Source of the DNA: Physcocola sp002396385
Lineage (GTDB): Bacteria; Bacteroidota; Bacteroidia; Bacteroidales; Paludibacteraceae
Length of the DNA stretch: 64,000 bases
Assembly (NCBI GenBank): GCA_946535435.1
Contig: CAMNDM010000010.1
Coordinates: forward strand, 1-64,000
Reading direction: 5' to 3'
The position numbers and the translations under genes were made by a program. Below, piece after piece: positions 9,189-17,475 of the stretch (the first letter of the stretch is position 1; each line of letters opens with the position of its first letter). The notes under the pieces are model-generated. The model worked only from the letters and a program-made list of their open reading frames with translations, did no database searches and was not told the DNA's origin.

Positions 9189-10910
9189 ATGTTTATGATA
9201 GGTCTAAAAAGAATATTCCTTTTTTTGATGGCAGTGTCGCCTCTGGTCCTTAGTTCACAAGAAATACGGATGAACCAGTTGGGCTTTGGCGTCAATGCGA
9301 AGAAACACCTACAAGTGGAGGGCGGGAATTCTAACTCTTTCTCGATTGTTGATGCGAGAACGGGTAAAGTCGCTTATGAAGGCAGACTTGGGAAAAAGAA
9401 GTATTGGGACCTTTCTGGCTCGGAAATACAAACTGCCGAATTCGGAGACTTGAAAAAGGAAGGAGTCTATAAGGTAAAGGTTGGTAACAAAAGTTCCCAT
9501 CCGTTTGCCATAGCCCGAAAGGGGGTATACGATGAACTGAACAAGTGGGTACTTAAAGGCTTTTATTTGTGGAGGGCTTCTACTCCTATCGAGGCTGAAT
9601 ATGCTACTTTCAACGGAATTAGCTATGCCCGTGCTATGGGACACCCCGATACGGCCGTTTACTGGAATGTCCCATCGAAAAATGGGGGAGTAGGTAATTA
9701 TACAGAACGGAAGGTTTCTTCCCCTAAGGGCTGGTACGATGCGGGTGACTATAACAAATACACGGTCAATGCAGGATTCTCTTGCGAGTTCCTGGGTATG
9801 CTATATGAAATGTATCCTGATTATTACCAGCATTTGGAACTTGATATTCCTGAAACTGGGAATGGTGTGCCAGACTTGCTGGATGAACTGAAGTGGGAGA
9901 TGGACTGGTTGTTGACTATGCAGGACGATGACGGCGGTGTTTTTTTTAAACTGACTACAAAGAGTTTCTCGCGATTCGTGATGCCTGAGTCCGATCTGAA
10001 CGATCGCTATATGATTGGCAAGTCAACTACCTCCGCTCTCAATTTCGCTGCGGCTTTGGCTATGGCGGCACGCCTGTATGCCCCTTACGAGACCCAGTTT
10101 CCTGGGTTTTCTGAAAAGGCTCTTTCTGCGGCAAAAAAAGCCTTTGCTTGGGCTTGTAGGAACCCGCGTGTGCCGTTCTCTAATCCACGCGATGTTACTA
10201 CGGGCAACTATTCCGATACTTCGTATGTCGATGAGTTCCAAATGGCAGCGACTGAATTGCTGATTACAACAAGGGATGCGGCTTATGCCCGATACGTCGA
10301 CCTCGACGCTCTGTTCAATACGCCTACCTGGCCCTATGTGTCCACAATGCATCTGTTGCAACTGCAGCTACACAGCCGCGAGATGGAGAAATTTGTTGAT
10401 ATTAAAAAGGTCAAACGTCGCTTCTTGCAACTTGCCGACAGCCTTTGCGTTAACCATGCGGAAAGTGTGGGACGCATTCCTGTCATGAATTTCAGGTGGG
10501 GAAGTAACTGTGAGGTGGCTAGCGATGGTGCTGTTGCGGGCATTGCCTACCATCTGACGGGTGACACTAAATACCTTGATGTGGCAGTCGATTGTTTCGA
10601 CTACCTGTTGGGACGTAATGTTACGGGCTATTGCTTCGTTTCTGGCTTCGGCTCTGTGTTCCCGATGCATTTACACGACCGACGGAGTGAAGCCGATGGC
10701 ATAGAGGGGTCTTTGCCGGGCTATTTGTGCGGCGGACCCAATGCGGAAGCGCGTATCGATTGCGGAGCGGACAATTATGCGAAGTTCCCCGCAAAATCGT
10801 ACCTCGATGCGAAATGCAGCTTCTCTACTAACGAGATTGCTATTAATTGGAATGCACCAATGGCGTTGCTTACCGGTATTGTGATAAACGAAACTGAAAA
10901 ACACAAATGA
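9189..10910 (+). CDS. Secreted glycoside hydrolase family 9 (endoglucanase-type)
   Basis: GH9 enzymes cleave beta-1,4-glucans and related beta-glucans by inversion. The 573-residue protein has a signal peptide (to about LSSQE), an N-terminal immunoglobulin-like CelD_N domain (about 25-105, opening with IRMNQLGF) and an (alpha/alpha)6 catalytic domain. The catalytic base pair is visible in GWYDAGDYNKY (Asp184 and Asp187), the substrate-binding HLHDRRS motif is near the end, and the proton donor is Glu549 in STNEIAINW. A second ATG at 9195 is an equally possible start. There is no SusC/SusD pair or other glycanase beside it, so this is an isolated enzyme, probably controlled by the upstream hybrid regulator. 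The exact glucan is unknown. Confidence 0.92.
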   Translation: MFMIGLKRIFLFLMAVSPLVLSSQEIRMNQLGFGVNAKKHLQVEGGNSNSFSIVDARTGKVAYEGRLGKKKYWDLSGSEIQTAEFGDLKKEGVYKVKVGNKSSHPFAIARKGVYDELNKWVLKGFYLWRASTPIEAEYATFNGISYARAMGHPDTAVYWNVPSKNGGVGNYTERKVSSPKGWYDAGDYNKYTVNAGFSCEFLGMLYEMYPDYYQHLELDIPETGNGVPDLLDELKWEMDWLLTMQDDDGGVFFKLTTKSFSRFVMPESDLNDRYMIGKSTTSALNFAAALAMAARLYAPYETQFPGFSEKALSAAKKAFAWACRNPRVPFSNPRDVTTGNYSDTSYVDEFQMAATELLITTRDAAYARYVDLDALFNTPTWPYVSTMHLLQLQLHSREMEKFVDIKKVKRRFLQLADSLCVNHAESVGRIPVMNFRWGSNCEVASDGAVAGIAYHLTGDTKYLDVAVDCFDYLLGRNVTGYCFVSGFGSVFPMHLHDRRSEADGIEGSLPGYLCGGPNAEARIDCGADNYAKFPAKSYLDAKCSFSTNEIAINWNAPMALLTGIVINETEKHK

Positions 10911-11016
10911 AAGTAATAATGATAAGTAGGGTACAAATTGGTACTATTTATGAAACTACACTTAGTATAGAAAACTACATCAAGTAACCTGTTTCCTTCT
11001 TGAATCTATCTTAACA

Positions 11017-11057
11017 AAGCAGGGCACTCCGTGACGGGGTGCCCTGCTTCTTTCTTT
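11017..11057. terminator. Bidirectional terminator between GH9 gene and metA
   Basis: A 14-bp stem (11017-11030 with 11036-11049, one G-T) with a five-base loop and T-rich flanks lies between the convergent genes. Confidence 0.9.
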
Positions 11058-11067
11058 TTCCGTCGTG

Positions 11068-11985
11068 TTAGTGGACTTGTTCTATGTCGTACGGAGTCAG
11101 TTGGTATACAAAATAGTTGATCCAGTTGTTGTAGAATAGGTTGGCGTGGCTGCGCCAGCGAACAACAGGGCCTTTCGACGGGTCGTCGTCTTTGTAGTAA
11201 TGTTCGGGCATTAGTATGTGCAGGCCTTTACTGAGGTCGCGCTTGTACTCGTTGTCGAGGGTGTTGGGCGCGTATTCCGGGTGCCCGGTCAGGTAGAACT
11301 CTCGTCCGCCACGGGCCGACATCATATAGACTCCCGCCTCTTTTGACTCGCTCAGAATGGTTAGATCTGGAATCTTTAGAATATCGTCTTTGTTCAACCC
11401 GATATGGCGGCTGTGCGGCACGTAAAAAGTGTCGTCAAACCCTCGGAATATAGGGTGCCTAGGGTCGTTTACCTTGTGCTCGAAAATACCGAAACATTTC
11501 TCGTCGAGCCTCTGTTTCTGTATCCCGTAATGGTAGTAGAGACCGGCAAAAGCCCCCCAGCACACGTATAGTGTCGAGAATACGTTGGTGCGTGCCCAGT
11601 CGAAAATAGTCTTTAGCTCTTCCCAGTAGGTGACCTCTTCGTATTCGTAGTTCTCAAGCGGTGCCCCTGTGATAATCATGCCGTCGTATTTGTGCTTTTT
11701 CAAGACGCTGAACTTTTTGTAAAAGGCCATCATGTGCTCTACTGGAGTGTGGGTAGACTGGTGGCTTTCTAGTTGCATCAAATCTATCTCGATTTGGAGA
11801 GGTGTGTTCGAAAGCAGTCTGACAAGGTCGGTCTCGGTTGTGATTTTGATTGGCATCAGGTTAAGAATGACAATCTTCAACGGACGTATTTCTTGTGTGG
11901 AAGCTTCTTCGGTCGTTTTTACGAATATGTTCTCGTCTTGCAGTAATTTGACTGCTGGCAGATCTTTTGGAATGTTTAATGGCAT
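11068..11985 (-). CDS. metAA: Homoserine O-acetyltransferase, MetA family
   Basis: The enzyme acylates L-homoserine, the entry step to methionine. The start at 11985 is chosen because an AGGAGG ribosome site lies just before it, and because from this start key residues fall exactly at the family numbering: Cys142 (nucleophile, VCWGAF), His235 and Glu237 (GHPEY). An in-frame start 33 bases upstream is not needed. The MetA proteins that use succinyl-CoA have glycine at residue 111; those that use acetyl-CoA have glutamate. Here residue 111 is Glu (TGAPLENYEYEE), so acetyl-CoA is the likely donor despite the usual name homoserine O-succinyltransferase. Length 305 residues is normal. No other met genes are near. 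Confidence 0.93.
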   Translation of the reverse strand: MPLNIPKDLPAVKLLQDENIFVKTTEEASTQEIRPLKIVILNLMPIKITTETDLVRLLSNTPLQIEIDLMQLESHQSTHTPVEHMMAFYKKFSVLKKHKYDGMIITGAPLENYEYEEVTYWEELKTIFDWARTNVFSTLYVCWGAFAGLYYHYGIQKQRLDEKCFGIFEHKVNDPRHPIFRGFDDTFYVPHSRHIGLNKDDILKIPDLTILSESKEAGVYMMSARGGREFYLTGHPEYAPNTLDNEYKRDLSKGLHILMPEHYYKDDDPSKGPVVRWRSHANLFYNNWINYFVYQLTPYDIEQVH

Positions 11986-12054
11986 CGTTACCTCCTTTTT
12001 TTGAAAAGTAAGGGCCAAAGTGTGGTCTCTCCCCCCTCACATATATTTGGACTG

Positions 12055-12062
12055 CAAAGATA
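12055..12062 (-). promoter_or_regulatory. Promoter -7 element for metA
   Basis: TATCTTTG on the minus strand, about 70 bp before the metA start. No SAM riboswitch is evident in this short leader. Confidence 0.55.
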
Positions 12063-12083
12063 ACTATTATTTTCTTAAATGCG

Positions 12084-12091
12084 TATTTTTG
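12084..12091 (+). promoter_or_regulatory. Promoter -7 element for pncC
   Basis: TATTTTTG on the plus strand, 15 bp before the first ATG of the CinA-like gene; divergent from the metA promoter. Confidence 0.55.
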
Positions 12092-12106
12092 CAACATCAC
12101 TAATAT

Positions 12107-12631
12107 ATGGTATTTATGCTTGTTGATTATCTGCAAACCGATTGTTGGGGGAAAACGGCCCCAGAAGCTGCAAAGGCTGTTTTCGATGTGATGCTGGAAC
12201 GTGGTCTGTCTATGGCTACGGCTGAAAGCTGTACTGGTGGTAATATCGCACACAACATAACGCTGTTGCCTGGAAGCTCCGATTTCTTCTTAGGAGGTGT
12301 GGTCAGTTATGCCAATTCTGTTAAAGTCAATGTTCTGGGTGTCGATGCTGAGGCAATAGAGAAATATGGGGCTGTCAGTCAGCCGGTGGTTGAACAAATG
12401 GCCGAGGGTGTGCTGCGCCTCACACATGCCGATGTGACTGTCGCAACGTCGGGCGTGGCCGGCCCCGGAGGGGGGACTCCCGATAAGCCGGTGGGTACGG
12501 TTTGGATGGCCGCTAGTAATGGAGAAAAGACGATTTCTCATTGTTTCCATTTTGGAACGGACCGTGTGGAAAATATTGAAAAAGCCACTTCTATGGCGTT
12601 TTTTATGATAAAAGCCCTTGTTGATAACTAA
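12107..12631 (+). CDS. pncC: Nicotinamide-nucleotide amidohydrolase PncC (CinA C-terminal family)
   Basis: PncC deamidates nicotinamide mononucleotide to nicotinate mononucleotide in the pyridine-nucleotide salvage cycle. The 174-residue protein is the stand-alone CinA C-terminal domain: ATAESCTGG (residues 37-45), GGVVSYANSVK, YGAVSQPVVEQMAEG and SGVAGPGGGTPDKPVGTVW are all present. The N-terminal CinA (MoCF-like) domain is missing, so the protein is the short form. A second ATG at 12116 may be the real start. It precedes the rpmB operon, which has its own promoter. Confidence 0.9.
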   Translation: MVFMLVDYLQTDCWGKTAPEAAKAVFDVMLERGLSMATAESCTGGNIAHNITLLPGSSDFFLGGVVSYANSVKVNVLGVDAEAIEKYGAVSQPVVEQMAEGVLRLTHADVTVATSGVAGPGGGTPDKPVGTVWMAASNGEKTISHCFHFGTDRVENIEKATSMAFFMIKALVDN

Positions 12632-12647
12632 TTTTTGACTATCTTTG
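12618..12647 (+). promoter_or_regulatory. Promoter of the rpmB-rpmG-DUF4295 operon
   Basis: TTG at 12618-12620 and TATCTTTG at 12640-12647 are 19 bp apart, the usual Bacteroidetes -33/-7 spacing. The leader to rpmB is about 180 bases. Confidence 0.7.
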
Positions 12648-12741
12648 CGGTCGATATCCACAGAAGGTATTCTCTCCTTTAAGTGGTTGTTATTAAAGTT
12701 AGTAGCAAAATCTGAATTGCAGTTTCTCCACAAAATGGTTG

Positions 12742-12787
12742 CTCTGATGGTTACGCTGCTCGGCTTGGAATAGCCCGAGAATCAGAG
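12742..12787 (+). promoter_or_regulatory. Structured leader upstream of rpmB
   Basis: Within the long 5' leader, 12742-12748 pairs with 12781-12787, and a nested stem 12759-12765 pairs with 12772-12779 with one bulged C. The two-tier hairpin just before a ribosomal protein operon would suit autogenous control by L28 or L33. I do not recognise a named motif. Confidence 0.35.
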
Positions 12788-12835
12788 TTGTCCCGCAATT
12801 CTTATTGAGATAATAACATAAAAGGATAAAATAAA

Positions 12836-13069
12836 ATGTCAAGAATTTGTCAGCTTACCGGAAAGAAAGCTCAGAACGGTAACAATGTTTCTCACTCGAA
12901 GAGAAGAACACACAGACTGTTCAATGTTAATCTTCAGAAAAAGAAGTTCTATTGGCCAGAGCAGGATTGTTTCATCACTTTGAAGGTTTCTGCAAAGGCT
13001 CTCCGTACTATTAATAAGAAGGGTATTAATGCTGCCCTTTTGGATGCTGCCAAGAAAGGCTTGGTATAA
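12836..13069 (+). CDS. rpmB: Large-subunit ribosomal protein L28
   Basis: The 77-residue basic protein begins MSRICQLTGKKAQNGNNVSHS and continues with KRRTHRLFNVNL, the L28 signature (the CxxTGK opening and the R-T-x-R-x-F-x-x-N block). It is a structural component of the 50S subunit. It is the first gene of a three-gene operon with rpmG 20 bp downstream. Codon use is the optimised T/C pattern of highly expressed genes. Confidence 0.96.
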   Translation: MSRICQLTGKKAQNGNNVSHSKRRTHRLFNVNLQKKKFYWPEQDCFITLKVSAKALRTINKKGINAALLDAAKKGLV

Positions 13070-13089
13070 TCTTTTAAAATTTTCGAAAA

Positions 13090-13278
13090 ATGGCTAAGAA
13101 AAATAAAGAAGCAAGAGTTCAAGTTATCCTTGAATGCACTGAGATGAAGGAAAGCGGTCTGCCTGGTACTTCTCGTTACATCACTACCAAGAACCGTAAG
13201 AATTCTCCTGAACGTCTTGAGTTGAAGAAGTACAACCCAATTCTTCGTAAGTATACTATCCACAAGGAAATCAAGTAA
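13090..13278 (+). CDS. rpmG: Large-subunit ribosomal protein L33
   Basis: A 62-residue basic protein with ARVQVILECTEMK and SRYITTKNRKNSPERLELKKY-type motifs of L33. Only one cysteine (ECTE) is present, so this is the form without the zinc-binding CxxC pairs. It lies between rpmB and the DUF4295 gene in one operon. Confidence 0.95.
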   Translation: MAKKNKEARVQVILECTEMKESGLPGTSRYITTKNRKNSPERLELKKYNPILRKYTIHKEIK

Positions 13279-13298
13279 TTTTAAATAAGTATTAAGTC

Positions 13299-13454
13299 AT
13301 GGCAAAGAAAGTAGTTGCTTCCCTCCAGAAGGGTGAAGGCCGTACCTATTCAAAGGTTATCAAGATGGTTAAGTCTCCAAAGACTGGTGCTTACATTTTC
13401 GATGAAAAGATCATCCACAACGATGATGTTAAGGACTACCTCGCTAAGAAGTAA
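13299..13454 (+). CDS. DUF4295 family small basic protein
   Basis: A 51-residue lysine-rich protein starting MAKKVVASLQKGEGRTYSKV and ending DYLAKK, 20 bp after rpmG. The family is confined to Bacteroidota and is always found with rpmB and rpmG, so a ribosome-associated function is likely; none is demonstrated to my knowledge. Codon use matches the two ribosomal genes. Confidence 0.9.
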   Translation: MAKKVVASLQKGEGRTYSKVIKMVKSPKTGAYIFDEKIIHNDDVKDYLAKK

Positions 13455-13486
13455 TTCCTTATTCGATTCGTATTGAATGAAAATAT

Positions 13487-13523
13487 AAAGCAGTTGTAAC
13501 CATAGGTTACAACTGCTTTTTTT
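13487..13523 (+). terminator. Terminator of the rpmB operon
   Basis: A perfect 15-bp stem (13487-13501 with 13505-13519) with a three-base loop and a T run. Confidence 0.93.
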
Positions 13524-13530
13524 ATCTTTG
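13523..13530 (+). promoter_or_regulatory. Promoter -7 element for the DUF4153 gene
   Basis: TATCTTTG begins in the T tail of the preceding terminator and lies 17 bp before the next start codon. Confidence 0.55.
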
Positions 13531-13547
13531 CTAAAACAATATTATTT

Positions 13548-15314
13548 ATGAAATTTTTACGTAGAATACAGAAAGGACTTGCTGAGTTTTGTGCCAGCAT
13601 CTCCCAATTCCCAGTTGAAACTGCTCTCTGCCTCTTTACTTTTGTGCTGAGTGTCGCCTTGTGCGAGATGAACCAGCGGAACTGGATGGAGGATAGTTAC
13701 TTCTTTAAACGGTTTGCTCCTGTTTCGCTATTGTATGTGGCGGCAGTGTTTTCTATTGCTTTTGCTATAAGGATGAGGAGGCAGAAACCTGTTCAACAAC
13801 GGAAGATAAACGTCGTTTATTGGTTGTCGGGGTTGTTGGTACTTATCCCGCAGTTCTTTTTCCAAATGTCCGATTTTGGTGAAAATCCTTGGTTTGGTCC
13901 ATTCCCTCTTTTGGGTGTATATCTGCTTTCGTTTTTGCTGATGTTTGCAATACGTGGACAAAAGGACAACGGCCTGTTTGTTAGTGATGCGTATAAGTTG
14001 GTTGCTTCTTTGATTACGGCGGCCGTGCTTTCGGCCATTATCGCTATGGTATATTATGCCATTATGGCATCTTTCTTTTATCTGTTCCTGCCCGATTATT
14101 TCCGTTGGAAATTCTTGATTTATAGAATTCTGTTCTCTTATGTAGGATTCTTTTTTCTGGCTGTTCTTGCTCCGTTGCTGTTTTGCTATTGTGCCAAGGT
14201 TGTTGAAAATAAGAATACAGCCCTTATACCTAGGGCACTTGATGTGGTACTTGCAAAAATCCTCACTCCTGCGTTGGTTTGTTATACTTTAATCCTCTTC
14301 CTCTATGCGGCAAAGGTAGTCGCAACTTGGAGCTTGCCTCGTGGTGGGGTGGCCTGGATGGTGGTGGCCTATCTCGTTATCGCATTCTTGGTTTATATGC
14401 TCCAGCCGTTCCTTTCCAAGACTCGCTTTTCTTTCTTCTTCGAATACCTCCCATTTATTTCTGTGGTGCCGTTGGCTTTGTTCTGGGTGGGGATCGCACG
14501 TCGAATCAGCGATTATGGTTTGACGGAGTGGCGCGTTTTCTTGTTTGCTTTCGGCTTGCTTATGACGTTCTTCCTTGCGTTCTCGTTGTTAAAGCGGTTG
14601 AATTGTTATTTGCTGATGGCTGGAATGGCAGCGGTAGCCATTTTCTTTCTGACGCTGGTCCCTCCAACTTCGGCTCTTTCTCTGGCGGTGGCGAACCAAC
14701 AAAAACGTGTGGATAGTTTCTTGGCAAAATACCCTATTTATAACGACTCTACAAATAGATTCGTGCCAGTGGCAGAAATACCGGATGCGTGTTTGAAAGA
14801 CACCGTGGGGCGTAAACAATTTGTATCGGCACTTAATTATATAGAAAGAGTAAGGGGGTATGACACCTCTACTGTTTGCAGCCGTTATGTGCCAGACGAA
14901 ATTAAGTGTTTTTATGGCACATCTTCTTATCATATGTCTTTTTATCCCAACAATATCCCTGTTTCTGGTTATTCATACGTGAATTTTGCTACAGAACGCG
15001 ACGGAAAATTCGAGGTTGACGAAAATGTCGTTTTGAAATATGATGAAGAGATCCATCTGGACAAATACCGCTCTGCTTTAAAAAAAGCATGTGCCGGAAA
15101 GGAGCAATTGCCAGACGAAGTGTTCTATTTGAAGAACGATAGCGTTATGGTCGTTGTTGAATCGATATGGGTGTCTTACTATCCGGAAAAAGATTCTCTC
15201 GACGTGCCGCATATGAGCTATAATGGAGTTGTATTCTCAAAGAAACCTCTCTCTAAAAAGAAAACAGGAAGTGTGGGCTTTGAGGAGGAAATTGTGGAGA
15301 GTTGTGTGTATTAA
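13548..15314 (+). CDS. DUF4153 family polytopic membrane protein
   Basis: The 588-residue protein has about eleven hydrophobic segments over residues 20-390 and then a soluble, probably periplasmic domain of about 190 residues with repeated tyrosines (YDTSTVCSRYVPDE, SSYHMSFYPNN). The DUF4153 family is widespread in Bacteroidota and has no firm function. It stands alone between a ribosomal operon and a convergent gene, with its own promoter and terminator. Confidence 0.8.
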   Translation: MKFLRRIQKGLAEFCASISQFPVETALCLFTFVLSVALCEMNQRNWMEDSYFFKRFAPVSLLYVAAVFSIAFAIRMRRQKPVQQRKINVVYWLSGLLVLIPQFFFQMSDFGENPWFGPFPLLGVYLLSFLLMFAIRGQKDNGLFVSDAYKLVASLITAAVLSAIIAMVYYAIMASFFYLFLPDYFRWKFLIYRILFSYVGFFFLAVLAPLLFCYCAKVVENKNTALIPRALDVVLAKILTPALVCYTLILFLYAAKVVATWSLPRGGVAWMVVAYLVIAFLVYMLQPFLSKTRFSFFFEYLPFISVVPLALFWVGIARRISDYGLTEWRVFLFAFGLLMTFFLAFSLLKRLNCYLLMAGMAAVAIFFLTLVPPTSALSLAVANQQKRVDSFLAKYPIYNDSTNRFVPVAEIPDACLKDTVGRKQFVSALNYIERVRGYDTSTVCSRYVPDEIKCFYGTSSYHMSFYPNNIPVSGYSYVNFATERDGKFEVDENVVLKYDEEIHLDKYRSALKKACAGKEQLPDEVFYLKNDSVMVVVESIWVSYYPEKDSLDVPHMSYNGVVFSKKPLSKKKTGSVGFEEEIVESCVY

Positions 15315-15334
15315 AAAAGGTCTCTAAAATAGAA

Positions 15335-15369
15335 AATCCCCGACGAACTTAGTTGGTTCGTCGGGGATT
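15335..15369. terminator. Bidirectional terminator between DUF4153 and DUF5606 genes
   Basis: A 14-bp perfect stem (15335-15348 with 15356-15369), seven-base loop, between convergent genes. Confidence 0.85.
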
Positions 15370-15389
15370 CTTATTATCGAACTTGTAAT

Positions 15390-15917
15390 TTAAGCCTCTT
15401 CAGCGTTGTCGGCAGCCTTCTTGCGTGTACGCTTCTTCTTAGGAAGACCGGCTTCATCTGCAGGAGTCTCTTCAGTTTTTTCTGCCTTCTCGGCTTTTGC
15501 TTTGGTTGCTTTCTTTGCAGGAGCCGCAGCTGCCTCAACAAATTCAGTTTTGCCAGCGGCAGTCAGAATGTTGTACCAACGGATGACCTTGCGGATGTCG
15601 TTGTCGTAAACGCGGTTCTGGTCGAAGTTAGAAAGTACGCTGCCGAAAAAGTCGCGCAACTCTTTCTTCGACTTCATGTCGATTTCTACCAATTTGCCGC
15701 CTTGTTTTGCCTTTATGTTCTCGAAAACTTGTGCGAGGGGAACCTCTTCGTCTTCGGTGAAGATGGCTATGTCGGCCAAACTGATGACTTTATCGTTTGA
15801 ATATGCGGGCTGGCGCTGTTTGGTTTCAACGTTTTCTACAATAAGCATGTTGTTGCCCTGTGAAAGCAGTTCGAAAAGACCTGGCTTGCCGGCAATTGAT
15901 AATACTCTTTTAAGCAT
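15390..15917 (-). CDS. DUF5606 domain protein
   Basis: A 175-residue protein. Residues 1-125 form the DUF5606 domain (MLKRVLSIAGKPGLFELLSQ at the start, then a small beta-rich module and ELRDFFGSVLSNFDQNRVYDNDIRKVIRWYN in separate blocks). The last 45 residues are an Ala/Lys/Glu-rich disordered tail ending in KKKRTRKKAADNAEEA. The family is conserved in Bacteroidota with no known role; the basic tail would suit nucleic-acid binding, which is only inference. Confidence 0.8.
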   Translation of the reverse strand: MLKRVLSIAGKPGLFELLSQGNNMLIVENVETKQRQPAYSNDKVISLADIAIFTEDEEVPLAQVFENIKAKQGGKLVEIDMKSKKELRDFFGSVLSNFDQNRVYDNDIRKVIRWYNILTAAGKTEFVEAAAAPAKKATKAKAEKAEKTEETPADEAGLPKKKRTRKKAADNAEEA

Positions 15918-15967
15918 AATCTCTATTGTGATGTGAATAATTTAGGGTTTGTCTTTGCTTAATTATG

Positions 15968-15975
15968 CAAAGGTA
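15968..15975 (-). promoter_or_regulatory. Promoter -7 element for the DUF5606 gene
   Basis: TACCTTTG on the minus strand, about 50 bp before the start. Confidence 0.5.
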
Positions 15976-16077
15976 ACAAACTGTCATTTCTCTGCCAATT
16001 AAAAACTTCTAAAAGTTATTTAAAAGCCGTTAATCGATTAAGATTTGCCGAATAGTCTTTCTATACTTTTTTTGTGG

Positions 16078-16085
16078 TAACTTTG
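16078..16085 (+). promoter_or_regulatory. Promoter -7 element for the MFS gene
   Basis: TAACTTTG overlaps the possible GTG start at 16074, which argues that translation begins downstream at the ATG at 16167. Confidence 0.55.
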
Positions 16086-16166
16086 CAGTGTTTAAGATTT
16101 CTCTGGTTGCGGCTGGCCGTTGTTGGGGAAAGTGTTTGTTGCTTTATACTTTGTAACTGCTTTTTT

Positions 16167-17348
16167 ATGGATTACAATTCACTGGTTAGTGCCAAACATC
16201 ATGCGCGATATGCGCTGATGACGATGTATTTTTTCTCGGGATTCGTCTTCGCTACGCTTTTTTCCCGTCTGCCGGCCATACAGCAGATCTATAGTTTCGA
16301 TTATGCCCATCTGGGCCTTCCCCAATTGTGCATGTCGGTAGGCTCGCTTCTCTGTATGCCTGTGTGTGCCAATCTTGCCAACAAGTATGGTAGCAACCGG
16401 TTGACGATGATGGGCTATATGGTCGCTTTTGTGTTTGTCCTATTGCCTATTATGCCTTCGCAATACTTATTGTTCCCTGTCTGCATGGCTTATGGCGTTT
16501 TTGCCTCACTTTTCGATATTGCCATTAATGGAAACTCTATTTTGGTAGAAAGAGCCTATAAGCGAAGCATTTTGGCTAAATTTCATGCAATCTATTACGT
16601 GGGGACATGTGTTGGTGCTTTGACTGCCATTGTCTTTATCTCGTTCAAACTTGACGCCTCTATCCATTTTAGCGTGGCTTCCACTCTGGTGGTATGTGAA
16701 CTGTGTTTTCTGAGGCCTTTCCTGATGCGGGAAACACCTAAAAAGGAGGTGGTCGCCAAAGGATTCCATTTCCTGTTCCCGAAGGGCTTGCTTCTATATA
16801 TTGCCTTTATCGCATTGTTTAGCCGTGTTATTGAGGGTGTTGTGTCAAGCTGGAGTACGCAATATATGAACCAGGTGGTTACATTACCCGAAAATTTTGC
16901 TCCTGTCGGATTGGCGGTCTATGCTGCCTTTATGGCTCTTGGTCGTTTCATGGGCGATATGGTGCGTGCCCGTTATCACGAACCGTTTATTCTGATGATT
17001 TGCAGTTTGGTTGCCATGGCCGGATTGGGGTTGATGATTAGTTCTACAAGTTTCCCTTTGTCTGTGCTTGGGCTGTTGGTTACTGGTTTGGGTATGTCGT
17101 GCCTTGTCCCGGTTATCTATAGCCTGTCGGGAACCCAGCCCGATGTCTCTCCGGGTACGGGCATTGCTATGGTCAATACTATCAGTGGTACTGGATTCTT
17201 GTTCGGACCTTTCCTGGTTGGGATGATTGCTAACGCATTCGACCTCAGAATGTCTTTTTTCTATGTACTGATGCTTGGTGTGGGCATGTCGTGTCTTTCC
17301 TTCTTTTTTTGGAGGATTAAAGGAAAACCGACTTCCAAACGGGTATAA
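16167..17348 (+). CDS. Major facilitator superfamily transporter, YbjJ-like
   Basis: A 393-residue inner-membrane protein with twelve predicted spans. The order and motifs (FATLFSRLPAIQQ in helix 1, the long GVFASLFDIAINGNSILVER helix region, LAKFHAIYYVGTCVGA) resemble YbjJ/FucP-like transporters. The start at 16167 (MDYNSLV) is preferred because the longer frame would begin with GTG inside the promoter and would add 31 residues ahead of the first helix. Substrate unknown. It is followed by a tRNA gene. Confidence 0.82.
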   Translation: MDYNSLVSAKHHARYALMTMYFFSGFVFATLFSRLPAIQQIYSFDYAHLGLPQLCMSVGSLLCMPVCANLANKYGSNRLTMMGYMVAFVFVLLPIMPSQYLLFPVCMAYGVFASLFDIAINGNSILVERAYKRSILAKFHAIYYVGTCVGALTAIVFISFKLDASIHFSVASTLVVCELCFLRPFLMRETPKKEVVAKGFHFLFPKGLLLYIAFIALFSRVIEGVVSSWSTQYMNQVVTLPENFAPVGLAVYAAFMALGRFMGDMVRARYHEPFILMICSLVAMAGLGLMISSTSFPLSVLGLLVTGLGMSCLVPVIYSLSGTQPDVSPGTGIAMVNTISGTGFLFGPFLVGMIANAFDLRMSFFYVLMLGVGMSCLSFFFWRIKGKPTSKRV

Positions 17349-17475
17349 CTTTACCCATTCTTGAAGTTTTTTTAGCTTTGAGGTAAATTTTTAGCCTTTC
17401 TGTGCGGTTTTACTCAATAAATATCCTAATTTTGCACTCGCAAACGGGGAATGGATTCCCTTGTGAGTGGGTAAT

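Noticed and set aside
9002..9253. 83-codon plus-strand frame overlapping the GH9 start
   Set aside because: It overlaps the signal peptide of the GH9 protein in another frame, and its composition does not look like coding sequence.
4836..10910. Polysaccharide utilisation locus
   Set aside because: No SusC/SusD pair, sulfatase or second glycanase is present; only the regulator and one GH9 enzyme.
16074..16166. Upstream GTG start for the MFS gene
   Set aside because: The -7 promoter element overlaps it, so the transcript begins after this codon; the ATG at 16167 fits helix 1.
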